Shown here in pieces: positions 17,431-24,887 of a DNA stretch of 63,388 nucleotides. Under the pieces are notes generated by a model that saw nothing but the letters and a program-made list of their open reading frames with translations, was not told where the DNA came from and searched no databases. The position numbers were made by a program, and so were the translations under genes. Each line of letters begins with the position of its first letter. The stretch's first letter is position 1. The stretch comes from Labilithrix sp. (lineage in GTDB: Bacteria; Myxococcota_A; Polyangia; Polyangiales; Polyangiaceae), in contig JAHBWF010000023.1 in assembly GCA_019637105.1 (NCBI GenBank), positions 1 to 63,388 of the forward strand, given 5' to 3'.

Positions 17431-17514
17431 TCAGCGGCAGGCCAGGATGAAGCCGGCTACGAACGCGACGCCCCACAAGGGCAGGAGAAGCCGAAGGATC
17501 TGGTCGCGGTCCAT
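17431..17514 (-). CDS. Possible 27-residue single-span membrane peptide
   Basis: An ATG-to-TGA frame encodes MDRDQILRLLLPLWG followed by VAFVAGFILACR: a charged N-terminus, then about 20 hydrophobic residues. On the same strand there is a TTGACG/GAAACT promoter-like pair and a perfect GGCATT/AATGCC hairpin just upstream. No good ribosome site is seen. It lies in a 304-base gap between tsaD and the 17690 gene. It could be a real small membrane protein or chance; coding status is uncertain. Confidence 0.35.
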   Translation of the reverse strand: MDRDQILRLLLPLWGVAFVAGFILACR

Positions 17515-17523
17515 GAGCACGAC

Positions 17524-17577
17524 GGCATTCGGAAGCAAATGCCGGGCCGAGTTTCAATGTCCTTGAATCGTCGTCAA
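17524..17577 (-). promoter_or_regulatory. Promoter-like pair and leader hairpin before the 27-residue frame
   Basis: On the minus strand TTGACG (17577-17572), a 16-base spacer and GAAACT (17555-17550) form a moderate promoter. Downstream, GGCATT and AATGCC (17543-17538 and 17529-17524) form a six-pair stem with an eight-base loop, ending nine bases before the ATG. The remainder of the gap (17578-17689) is relatively AT-rich, with no other feature seen. Confidence 0.35.
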
Positions 17578-17689
17578 TTGTCGTCTCGCGAATACAAGAT
17601 CCAGGGCATCGGACGCCTGCGCATGACTCGGATGTCATACCTTTTGGACCACGCTGGGCACCTGTCCAGGCCCCGCGGGAGCGGCCTCG

Positions 17690-18577
17690 TCACCCGGCGG
17701 GCTCCTTCGCGGCGGCGTCGATCTCGGACGCCAGCAGCGCGTCGGCGCGCTCGACGCTCGCGGCGCGCCGCAGCCTCCGCGCCGCGAGGACGAGGCCGCC
17801 GACGACGCCGGCGAACGCGACGCCCACGGCGATCGCGCTCGTCTCGGCGCGCGCGCGCGCGTCGACGACGCGGACCGTCAGCCCGCCGCGCGCGTCCTCG
17901 CCGCGCAGGTAGATCGGGCTGGCGCTCACGTCCTCGCGGACACCGGCGAGACGGCGCGCCTCCTCGCGCGCGCCCGGGCTTACCGCGCGCGGCGCGACGA
18001 AGCCCACGTGCTTCTCGAAGAGCGGGGCGCCGACCAGCTCGAGCCGCGCGTCGCCGACCGACGTGTCGACGATCTGCACGGCGCGGCCCGCCGCGATCGG
18101 CGCGCCGAGCGCGCTCGCGCCGTCGCCGGAGAGCGGCTGGAAGAACGAGGCGAGCACGGTTCGCCCGCTCCGCGCCCCCGCTCCGACGCAGAGCCCGGCG
18201 ATCCGGCCGTCCTCGACGATCGCGCCGAGGCCGGGCGCGGCGACGAGCTCCTCGCCCGCCGGGAGCGGCGCGGCGAAGCGGAGCGCGCCGCCGCGGAACG
18301 AGGAGGCCGCGTCCGACGCCACGACGAAGCGGGCGTCCCACGCGACGCCGCCCTCGACGCGCCGGGGGGCGAAGTGAGCGCCGGCGAGCGGGAGGTCGGC
18401 GCCGTCGCGCGCGCAGCCGTCGTCGTCGCCGGTCTGCTCCCTGGACGCGCGGGCGGGATCGGGCGCGGTCAGGACGGAGGCGACGACGAGCGCCGCCGCG
18501 CCGAGGCGGCGGAGGTGCGTGGCGAGCCGGACCGCCGGGATGCGGAGGAGCGCGGTGGTCATCGGTGCCTGCCTCAT
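17690..18577 (-). CDS. Exported protein with C-terminal membrane anchor, unknown function
   Basis: 295 residues if started at the ATG that overlaps the upstream gene's stop by four bases (ATGA); a second ATG is five codons later. A signal peptide lies at about residues 15-45 (LGAAALVVASVLTAPDPARA). The extracytoplasmic part of about 200 residues is beta-rich (VAWDARFVVASDAASSFRGG, RFAAPLPAGEELVAAPG). One membrane span is near 245-268 (AIAVGVAFAGVVGGLVLAAR), followed by a cytoplasmic tail of about 30 residues. No family recognised. Coupled to the six-span protein gene and next to a two-component system, so a sensory or envelope-stress role is possible (inference). Confidence 0.8.
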   Translation of the reverse strand: MRQAPMTTALLRIPAVRLATHLRRLGAAALVVASVLTAPDPARASREQTGDDDGCARDGADLPLAGAHFAPRRVEGGVAWDARFVVASDAASSFRGGALRFAAPLPAGEELVAAPGLGAIVEDGRIAGLCVGAGARSGRTVLASFFQPLSGDGASALGAPIAAGRAVQIVDTSVGDARLELVGAPLFEKHVGFVAPRAVSPGAREEARRLAGVREDVSASPIYLRGEDARGGLTVRVVDARARAETSAIAVGVAFAGVVGGLVLAARRLRRAASVERADALLASEIDAAAKEPAG

Positions 18578-19188
18578 CGAGCGAGGTGGTCGATGCCGCC
18601 GCTGAACGGCGTGCGCTCGGGGAAGATCGGCGCGGCGATCGCCGCGAGCTGGAGCAGCGTGAGGAGCTGCATCCCGAGCGTGACCACGACCGGGAGGAGC
18701 GCCGCGAGCTTGGGGGCGCCCGGCGGCAGGCGGCGGATCGTCCCGCGGACGAACATCACGGTGCCCACCACGAGCGCCAGGGCCGCCGAGCCGATGCCGA
18801 GCAGCGGGCCCGCCCACGCGCTCGACTGGTAGTAGAGCGCGACGAGCGGCGCGAGCACCGCGAGGACGAGCGTGCCGCCGAAGACGCCGCCCGAGAAGCC
18901 GAGCGCGAGATCGGTCCCGCGGACGGGCGCGCCCGAGAGCCGCCAGGCGAGCAGCCCCGCGGGCGCGGCGAAGACGCACGAGAGGAGGATCACCATCGGC
19001 ACCTTGTAGAGGTTCGCGATCGCGAGGCCGGCCGCCTGGCTGCCGGCGGCGAGCCCCCAGGCGCCGGCGAAGGCGAGCGACGCGAGCAGCGCGAACACCA
19101 CGAGCTGGAGGCGGCGCGCGCGTCCGGAGTCCTCGGCCGGGATCGGCCGACCGCAGGCGATGTCGAGGATCGTGACGAACGTTGTCAT
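18574..19188 (-). CDS. Polytopic inner-membrane protein, unknown function
   Basis: 204 residues with about six hydrophobic spans (LVVFALLASLAFAGAWGLAA, VPMVILLSCVFAAPAGLLAW, GVFGGTLVLAVLAPLVALYY, IGSAALALVVGTVMFVRG, LLPVVVTLGMQLLTLLQLAA). The topology and length resemble Yip1-like small membrane proteins, but I cannot assign it. It overlaps the next gene by four bases, so the two products are probably made in fixed ratio. 138 bases separate it from the histidine-kinase gene; that gap has two CGACGTCG palindromes 15 bases apart. Confidence 0.85.
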   Translation of the reverse strand: MTTFVTILDIACGRPIPAEDSGRARRLQLVVFALLASLAFAGAWGLAAGSQAAGLAIANLYKVPMVILLSCVFAAPAGLLAWRLSGAPVRGTDLALGFSGGVFGGTLVLAVLAPLVALYYQSSAWAGPLLGIGSAALALVVGTVMFVRGTIRRLPPGAPKLAALLPVVVTLGMQLLTLLQLAAIAAPIFPERTPFSGGIDHLAR

Positions 19189-19326
19189 GCCTCGAGGGTG
19201 CGACGTCGAGATGGCCGACGTCGGGCGCGGCGATGAAACGACGCGCCGGCCGGGGTGAAAGCGGCGTGAACGGGCGCCGGGCGCGGTGGAGCCTCACGCG
19301 GCGTCCGCCGCGTCCGCCGATGCGCG

Positions 19327-21108
19327 TCACGGCTTGGCGGGGAGCGTCACGCGGAAGGTGGCGCCCTCGCCGGGCGCCCCGCGCGCGGAGACCTCGCCGC
19401 CGTGCGCTTCGGCGACCGCCTTCACGAGCGCGAGGCCGAGGCCGCTGCCGTCTCGCCGCGGGCTCGCCGCGGGCTCGCCGCTCGCGAGCGCGCGCGTGGT
19501 GAAGAAGCGATCGAACACGCGCGGGAGGTCCTCGGCCGCGATCCCGGGCCCCGTGTCGGAGACCTCGATCGCGACGATGCCGTTCGGGTCGTTCGCGGCC
19601 GGCTCGCGGCGGACGACGACGCGCACCTCGCCGCCGTGGCCGGCGAAGGACGCGGCGTTGTCGACGAGGTTCCGGACGAGCGAGTCGAGCCGCGGCGCCA
19701 CGCCGACGACGGTCGCCGCGGGCGCGGCGTCGACGGAGAAGCGGACGTCCTCGAACGAGGGCTCCAAGGAGCGCGTCACGCCGCGCGCGAGCGCGCCGAC
19801 GTCGACGTCGACGCGGTCTTCGCGCGGCATCCCGGCTTCGGCGCGCGCGAGCTCGAGGAACTGCGAGACGAGCGCGTCGAGCCGCGCGCTCGAGTCCGAG
19901 AGGATCCGCGCGAGCCGCGCGGCGCGCTTCTCGTCCGCCGCGCCGGAGGCGAGCGACTCCGCGCAGGTCCGGATCGCGGCGACCGGGTTCTTGAACTCGT
20001 GGACGAGGTCGGCGACGAACGCCTCGTTGGCGCGCCGGCGCTCGTCGAGCGCGCCGAGCAGCCCGTTGAACGCCTCGGCGAGGTCGCGGACCTCGTCTCC
20101 GCCGTGGAGATCGATGTCCGCGCGCGGGTTCGCGCTCCGGGCCTTCTCGAGCACCCGCTCGCGGAGCCACTCGATCGGCCGGACCATGCGCCGGCCCATC
20201 CACCACGAGAAGACCAGCGCGAACGGGAGCATCACGATCGACAGCCGCGCGAGGTGGTAGCGGAGGTCGTAGAGCGCGCGCACGGCGCGGCGCGACGACT
20301 CCTGCACGTAGATGACGTGGGGACGGCCCTCGAGCGTCGTCGCGCGCGCGGCGTGACAGACGAGCAGCTTGCCGGCCGGCGACGTCCGGCAACCCGTGAC
20401 GACGGCGGTCCCGTCGAGCGGCGGCGCGCGCTCCCGAAAGGCGGTCGACACCGGCGCCGCGGAGCCGTCGTCGGGCGCCGGCGCCGGCACGAACGGGTAG
20501 ACGTGGCCGCTCCCCTCCGGCAGCGAGCGCGGAGCGGGGGCGTCCGGGGTCGCCCACCCCGTCGCCTTGACGACCTCGCCGCGCTTCGGCACGGGGCCGA
20601 GCGTCTCGTCGAGCTCGCGGAGCGTCGGCGCGCCGTCGGGGCCGAAGAAGAGCGTGCCGATCTGGTGCACGAGGTCGGTGTTGCGATCGGCGTCGGCGTC
20701 GAACCGCGTCAGGCCCTCTTCGTCGATCACGCGGACGCGCGTGCCCCATCGCGTCGCGATCTCGTCGAGCCGCGCCTCGATCTCGCGCGTCGCGCCCTCG
20801 TCGAGCGGCCGCTCCGCGGGAGCCCCGGCGATCGCGGAGGACGCCGCGAGCGCCTCGGCGGCCTCGTCCGCCGAGGTCTTCGCCTCCCACTGAAGCTTGC
20901 CGCCGATGTCGCGCTCCATCAGGCTCCAACCCACGACGATGAGCTGCGGGAGCGCGAGCATCGCGAGCGCCATCAGGAGGGCGTTCGTGCGGAGCGAGGG
21001 CCGGAGGTGCGAGATCCGCGCGGCCTTGGCCGCCGCGGCGCGCGGGCGGGAGACGGAGCTCCAGCGGCCGCCGAGGACCCACGGACCGACCTTGAGTTGC
21101 CAGCTCAA
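19327..21108 (-). CDS. Membrane sensor histidine kinase
   Basis: 593 residues from an inferred TTG start that overlaps the response-regulator stop by four bases (TTGA); no nearby ATG or GTG fits the conserved N-terminus. Span 1 is at about residues 43-64, span 2 near 288-308 (IVMLPFALVFSWWMGRR), enclosing a periplasmic sensor of about 220 residues. HAMP follows (RPIEWLRERVLEKA), then the HisKA phosphorylation site His370 in VHEFKNPVAAIRT and the ATPase domain with RNLVDNAASFAG, VSDTGPGIAAEDLPRVFDRF and GSGLGLALVKAVAEAHGG. Orthodox kinase paired with the coupled OmpR-type regulator. Signal unknown. Confidence 0.95.
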   Translation of the reverse strand: MSWQLKVGPWVLGGRWSSVSRPRAAAAKAARISHLRPSLRTNALLMALAMLALPQLIVVGWSLMERDIGGKLQWEAKTSADEAAEALAASSAIAGAPAERPLDEGATREIEARLDEIATRWGTRVRVIDEEGLTRFDADADRNTDLVHQIGTLFFGPDGAPTLRELDETLGPVPKRGEVVKATGWATPDAPAPRSLPEGSGHVYPFVPAPAPDDGSAAPVSTAFRERAPPLDGTAVVTGCRTSPAGKLLVCHAARATTLEGRPHVIYVQESSRRAVRALYDLRYHLARLSIVMLPFALVFSWWMGRRMVRPIEWLRERVLEKARSANPRADIDLHGGDEVRDLAEAFNGLLGALDERRRANEAFVADLVHEFKNPVAAIRTCAESLASGAADEKRAARLARILSDSSARLDALVSQFLELARAEAGMPREDRVDVDVGALARGVTRSLEPSFEDVRFSVDAAPAATVVGVAPRLDSLVRNLVDNAASFAGHGGEVRVVVRREPAANDPNGIVAIEVSDTGPGIAAEDLPRVFDRFFTTRALASGEPAASPRRDGSGLGLALVKAVAEAHGGEVSARGAPGEGATFRVTLPAKP

Positions 21109-21851
21109 TCGTCTTTCCAGCGATAGCCCGCCCCGATGACGGTCTCGATCCGATCGAACGACGCGTCGACCGCCTCGAGCTTTCGCCGGAGCCGGCGCAC
21201 GTACGTGTCGATGATCCGCTCGGCGACGACCGAGTCGTCGCCGCGCACGATGTCGAGCAGGCGCTCGCGCGACAGCACGATGCCCGCGCGGGTGGCGAAG
21301 GCCTCGAGGAGCCGGAACTCCGTCACGGTGACGACGACCGGCGCCTTGGCGTACCGGACCTCGAGCCGCTCGGGGAACAGCTCGAGGGCGCCGCGCGCGA
21401 CCGGTCGCTCGGCCTCCGGCGATCGCCTGCGCGTCTCGCGCCGCAAGAGCGCCGAGATGCGCGCGAGCAGGACGCGCGTGCTGAACGGCTTGGCGACGTA
21501 GTCGTCGGCGCCGAGCTCTAGGCCGAGCGCCTCGTCGATCTCGTTGTCGCGCGACGTGAGCAGCACGAGCGGCACGGCGTCGCCGGCCTCGCGGAGGCGC
21601 CTGCAGAGCGACAGCCCGTCGATCCCCGGCATGTTGACGTCGCTCACGACCGCGTCGGGGCGATCGGCCCGGACGCGCTCGAGCCCGCGCGCGCCGTCGG
21701 GCGCGGTCAGCACCTGGTGCCCGGCGTCCTCGAACGCGATCGACAGCGCGTCGAGCAGCGAGGCGTCGTCGTCGATGAGCAAGATCCGAGACAAGGGAGC
21801 TTCGACCGGGACTGAGGATAGCGCGAGCATCGTGGATCCGAAGAGATCCAC
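21105..21851 (-). CDS. OmpR-family response regulator
   Basis: 248 residues from the GTG at 21851; an ATG at 21830 is equally plausible and would leave a GTGGATC/GATCCAC repeat in the leader. Receiver domain: acidic pair in ILLIDDDASLLDAL, phospho-acceptor Asp in DAVVSDVNMPG, Thr in VLLTSRD, Lys in YVAKPF. The C-terminal winged helix is typical of OmpR/PhoB (VTEFRLLEAFATRAG, RIIDTYVRRLRRKLE, VIGAGYRW). First gene of the two-component operon. A tandem ATGAATTCC repeat upstream is a probable binding site, shared with the divergent deacetylase gene. Confidence 0.96.
   Translation of the reverse strand: MDLFGSTMLALSSVPVEAPLSRILLIDDDASLLDALSIAFEDAGHQVLTAPDGARGLERVRADRPDAVVSDVNMPGIDGLSLCRRLREAGDAVPLVLLTSRDNEIDEALGLELGADDYVAKPFSTRVLLARISALLRRETRRRSPEAERPVARGALELFPERLEVRYAKAPVVVTVTEFRLLEAFATRAGIVLSRERLLDIVRGDDSVVAERIIDTYVRRLRRKLEAVDASFDRIETVIGAGYRWKDD
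21832..21851. promoter_or_regulatory. Inverted repeat at the response-regulator start
   Basis: GTGGATC-N6-GATCCAC, seven perfect pairs, spans 21832-21851. If translation starts at the 21830 ATG it lies immediately before the start codon and could hide the ribosome site or bind a regulator. Confidence 0.4.
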
Positions 21852-21879
21852 GACCCTTTGAAGCGCCTCCGAACGCCGG

Positions 21880-21899
21880 ATGAATTCCCCATGAATTCC
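21880..21899. promoter_or_regulatory. Tandem ATGAATTCC repeat, likely OmpR-family binding site
   Basis: ATGAATTCC at 21880-21888 and again at 21891-21899, in direct orientation with an 11-base period, in the 99-base gap between the divergent response-regulator and deacetylase genes. OmpR/PhoB-type regulators bind such head-to-tail half sites one helical turn apart. It suggests autoregulation and control of the deacetylase gene (inference). Confidence 0.6.
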
Positions 21900-21950
21900 A
21901 GGTCACCTCGGATCATGGGGCGCCGGCACACCATGTGCGTACACGTGGTC

Positions 21951-22985
21951 ATGCGAACGCTCGACGGATTCGGGGCTCGTCTCTCGCGCGCGATCGGCGC
22001 GGTGCTCGTCTTCGGCGCGGCGGCGCTCGGCGCGGGGTGCGCCGCGGCGACCGACGCCGAGCCGGCGACCGGGGACGACGACTTCACCCGCCGCGGCAAG
22101 ATCCAGCTCCTCGTCACCGTCGACTGGGAGGGGCGCGATCTGCGCGACGCGAACGTCCAGGCGATGCGCGATCTCCACGCGCGCTTCCCGCAGGTGAAGG
22201 TCGTCCACTTCCTCAACGCGGCGTACTTCACGAAGGGCGACTCCCACGACGAGGACGCGCGGGAGCGCATCGCGAGCACCATCGCCCCCGGCGACGAGAG
22301 CGCCCTCCACATCCACGGGTGGAAGCGCCTGTTCGAGGCCTCCGGCGTGACGTTCAAGAGCGCGCCGACGTTCTGGGGCACGTCGCTCCGCCCGAACGAG
22401 TGCATCTACGACTGCGGGCACGAGGTGCCGATCAGTCTCTACTCGGCGGAGGAGCTCCGGAAGGTCGTGCGCTTCAGCCTCGACACGCTCGAGGCGCGAG
22501 GCTTCGGCCGCGCGAAGAGCTTCCGCTGCGGCGGATGGATGGCGAAGGACGCGGTGCGCGAGGCGGTCGCCGCCGAGGGCCTCTTGTACGAGGAGTCGGC
22601 CGTGCCGACGACGTTCCTCCAGCCGAAGCTCCAGGGGACGCCGGTCCTCGGCTGGCTCGGCGAGCTGTGGGAGGGGACGACCGAGACGTCGCAGCCCTAC
22701 ACGATCGCGACGAGCGCGGGGGAGCTGATCGAGGTGCCCGACAACGGCGCGCTCGCGGACTACGTCTCCGCCGATCAGATGGTCGGGACCTTCGAGGCCA
22801 ACAAGGGGGTGTGGCTGCGCGATCGCCGGAAGAACGTCGTCGTCTCGATCGGCTTCCACCACGAGACGGCGGCGCAGTACCTCCCGGAGCTCGAGGGCGC
22901 CCTCGAGCGCATCTACGAGATCGCCGCGCGCGAGCGCCTCCCGCTCGAGAGCGTGACGAGCGAGGCCGTCGCTGTACGCCGCTGA
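21951..22985 (+). CDS. NodB-like polysaccharide deacetylase lipoprotein
   Basis: 344 residues from the ATG at 21951, chosen because it gives a proper lipoprotein signal (lipobox LGAGC, Cys30); upstream ATGs would read through the repeat site. The catalytic fold resembles the NodB/chitin deacetylase superfamily: metal-binding Asp in LLVTVDWEGRDL, His pair in SALHIHGWKRL, SFRCGGWMAKDAVREAV, and a final SIGFHHETAAQYLPE. Likely removes acetyl groups from a cell-envelope or secreted glycan at the surface. Divergent from the two-component genes and probably under their control. A pair of hairpins follows the stop. Confidence 0.82.
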   Translation: MRTLDGFGARLSRAIGAVLVFGAAALGAGCAAATDAEPATGDDDFTRRGKIQLLVTVDWEGRDLRDANVQAMRDLHARFPQVKVVHFLNAAYFTKGDSHDEDARERIASTIAPGDESALHIHGWKRLFEASGVTFKSAPTFWGTSLRPNECIYDCGHEVPISLYSAEELRKVVRFSLDTLEARGFGRAKSFRCGGWMAKDAVREAVAAEGLLYEESAVPTTFLQPKLQGTPVLGWLGELWEGTTETSQPYTIATSAGELIEVPDNGALADYVSADQMVGTFEANKGVWLRDRRKNVVVSIGFHHETAAQYLPELEGALERIYEIAARERLPLESVTSEAVAVRR

Positions 22986-22987
22986 AC

Positions 22988-23048
22988 GCGCGGCGTGACC
23001 CGCCGCGCACGAAGCGGCGCGGGCCGAGAGCGTTCGCTCCCGGCCCGC
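22988..23048. terminator. Tandem hairpins between convergent genes
   Basis: First hairpin: GCGCGGCG (22988-22995) with CGCCGCGC (23001-23008), five-base loop. Second: GCGGGCCG (23019-23026) with CGGCCCGC (23041-23048) enclosing a further GAGCG/CGCTC stem. They sit between the convergent deacetylase and PilZ genes; no T-tract, but likely a bidirectional stop. Confidence 0.6.
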
Positions 23049-23071
23049 TCGACGCCCGCCGAGGCGAACGA

Positions 23072-24808
23072 TCAGCGCTTCTTGTTCTTGGTGGTCGTCG
23101 TCGCCTTCTTCTTCACGCTCTTCACGCTCGCGGCGGCCTTGCTCGTGCCGCCGGGCTTCGCGAGGACGAGCTCGAGCGTCTCGCCGCGCGCGCGGACGAC
23201 GTAGTTCGGCACGCCGTCCTTGAAGGTGACGTTGAGCTCGGCGCTGCCGCCCTCGTTGGCGATGTGCACGCCCTCGATGCGCGAGTCCTTCGAGGTGAAC
23301 GAGCTCGTGGGATCCATCACCCTGCGGTTCGGCGTCACGATCGTGAAGCCCGTGGGCTGGGTCGCGCCGAGGATCGCCTCGACGGGGCCGTCCATCTTGA
23401 TCTTGATGACGTTGGGGTGAGAGCCGACCGGGCCGTTGGTGAACGGCGTCGGCTTGCCGGGGCGGCTCGGGTAGCTGCTCGAGCCGCCGTTGTTCATCGC
23501 GGCGGCGGCGAGCGGATCGACGGGCGGCGGGACGGGCGCGTTCGCCGGCGGGGCGTCCGCGACGGCGGGCTCCGGCGCGTCCGCGGCCGCGACCGCGGCG
23601 TTGTCGGGCGGCGCGCTCGCGAGCTGCGGCGCGGGCGCCGGCTTGCGCAGCGCGATGAAGAGGAGCACCGCGGCGACGCCGATCGAGGCGGCGACGGCGG
23701 CCTTCTTCTTGGTGATGGGCAAGAGTCCGCTCTTCTGCGACGTCTCGGCCGCCTCGGCGAAGCGCTCGTCGGCCGTGCCGCCGCGGATGACCTTGCGGCC
23801 GGAGGTGTGGAGCCCGCCGCCGGGCGCCGGGGCCGTCGTGCGCCGGACCGGGATCTCGACGTCCTTGCCGCCGCCCGCGCCGCGTCGCGCGCGCGCCGCG
23901 AGGAGCGCCGCCGTCACCTTGGCCCGCTTCGCCCACGCGAGGACCGCGGGCGTCACCTTGGCGGCGTTGCGCGCGAACGCGCTCTTCAGCCCGTTCGACT
24001 CCTCCTCGAGGCTCGCGTCGTCCGCGGCCGTCCGGGCCTCGGCCGTCGGCGGCTCGGCGTGCGCCTCGGGCTCGTCGCGCGGCTCGGGCTCGTGCTCGTC
24101 CTCCGCGGAGGCTTCCATCGCGGGGGCGTGATCGCGCGGCGTCGGGTCGCCGGGCGCCTCGATCGGCACCTCCACCGCCGCGAGCGAGGCGGCGCGGCCG
24201 TCTTCGTCGTCGTAGCGGAGCGAGACGACGAGCTGCGGGATCCGCGAGCCCTCGCCGAGCTCCACCTCGACGCGATCGATGAGCGCCGGCCGGCGTCGCC
24301 CGGAGACGGCGTCCTCGAGCTCGAGCGGCTTGCCCATCTGGAGGAAGCCGAGCTCGCTGTACGCGGTCACGCCGAAGGCCATCTGGTCCTTGATGCGGGC
24401 GCGCATCGGCGAGGCGAGCCCCTCGATGTGCAGGCGCACCTTGCGGCCCGCGTCCGTCGCCGGCGGGAGCTGCCCCTCCTCGGCCATGCCGACGATGCGC
24501 TGGAGCGCGACGGTGCTGGCGGCGTCGAGGTTGGTGAAGCGGATGCCGAACTCGCCTCCGTCCCCCATGTCGTCCTTCCATAGGACCTCGCCGGCGGCGA
24601 TGACGGTCATCCCCTGGCCCGCGTCGAAGCGGCACATCACGGGCTGGCCGACCTCGGGGAGGTACGCCGTGCGGAGCGACATGCCCTCCTCGGACAGGTT
24701 GACCGCCTGCGCCTCGAACGAGGGGCCGAGCGCGCCCCCAACCTCAACCATCGCGTCGAACGGCATGCGCGCCGTTCCCGGCGCTCGGCGATCATGTGTA
24801 GTGCTCAT
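23072..24808 (-). CDS. PilZ-domain protein with transmembrane span and AMIN-like domain
   Basis: 578 residues; a strong GGAGG site lies six bases before the ATG. A PilZ domain occupies about residues 5-95 (VNLSEEGMSL carries the N37-x-S-xx-G42 motif; the RxxxR element is degenerate, so c-di-GMP binding is not certain). A second PilZ-like or linker part runs to 195, followed by acidic and basic low-complexity stretches. One membrane span is near 374-392 (SIGVAAVLLFIAL). After a Pro/Ala linker the C-terminal part from about 460 is AMIN-like (IKIKMDGPVEAILGATQP, DSRIEGVHIANEG, VRARGETLELVLAKPG), a domain that in AmiC and PilQ binds peptidoglycan; the end is Lys-rich. Probably links a cytoplasmic signal to the cell wall. 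Confidence 0.85.
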   Translation of the reverse strand: MSTTHDRRAPGTARMPFDAMVEVGGALGPSFEAQAVNLSEEGMSLRTAYLPEVGQPVMCRFDAGQGMTVIAAGEVLWKDDMGDGGEFGIRFTNLDAASTVALQRIVGMAEEGQLPPATDAGRKVRLHIEGLASPMRARIKDQMAFGVTAYSELGFLQMGKPLELEDAVSGRRRPALIDRVEVELGEGSRIPQLVVSLRYDDEDGRAASLAAVEVPIEAPGDPTPRDHAPAMEASAEDEHEPEPRDEPEAHAEPPTAEARTAADDASLEEESNGLKSAFARNAAKVTPAVLAWAKRAKVTAALLAARARRGAGGGKDVEIPVRRTTAPAPGGGLHTSGRKVIRGGTADERFAEAAETSQKSGLLPITKKKAAVAASIGVAAVLLFIALRKPAPAPQLASAPPDNAAVAAADAPEPAVADAPPANAPVPPPVDPLAAAAMNNGGSSSYPSRPGKPTPFTNGPVGSHPNVIKIKMDGPVEAILGATQPTGFTIVTPNRRVMDPTSSFTSKDSRIEGVHIANEGGSAELNVTFKDGVPNYVVRARGETLELVLAKPGGTSKAAASVKSVKKKATTTTKNKKR

Positions 24809-24887
24809 GGATTTCCTCCGGGACCCCTCTCGGATAGGGAGGAATGAGCGCTCGGGCCAAGTTTCGGACGCGATGATCCTCGAGCGC

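Noticed and set aside
17399-17638. 79-codon frame on the minus strand in the tsaD downstream gap
   Set aside because: Composition is Arg/Pro/Ser-rich with no hydrophobic core; the 27-residue frame in the same gap is more protein-like.
21858-21950. N-terminal extension of the deacetylase starting at 21858
   Set aside because: It would bury the lipoprotein signal and read through the tandem ATGAATTCC repeat; the ATG at 21951 gives a normal lipobox.
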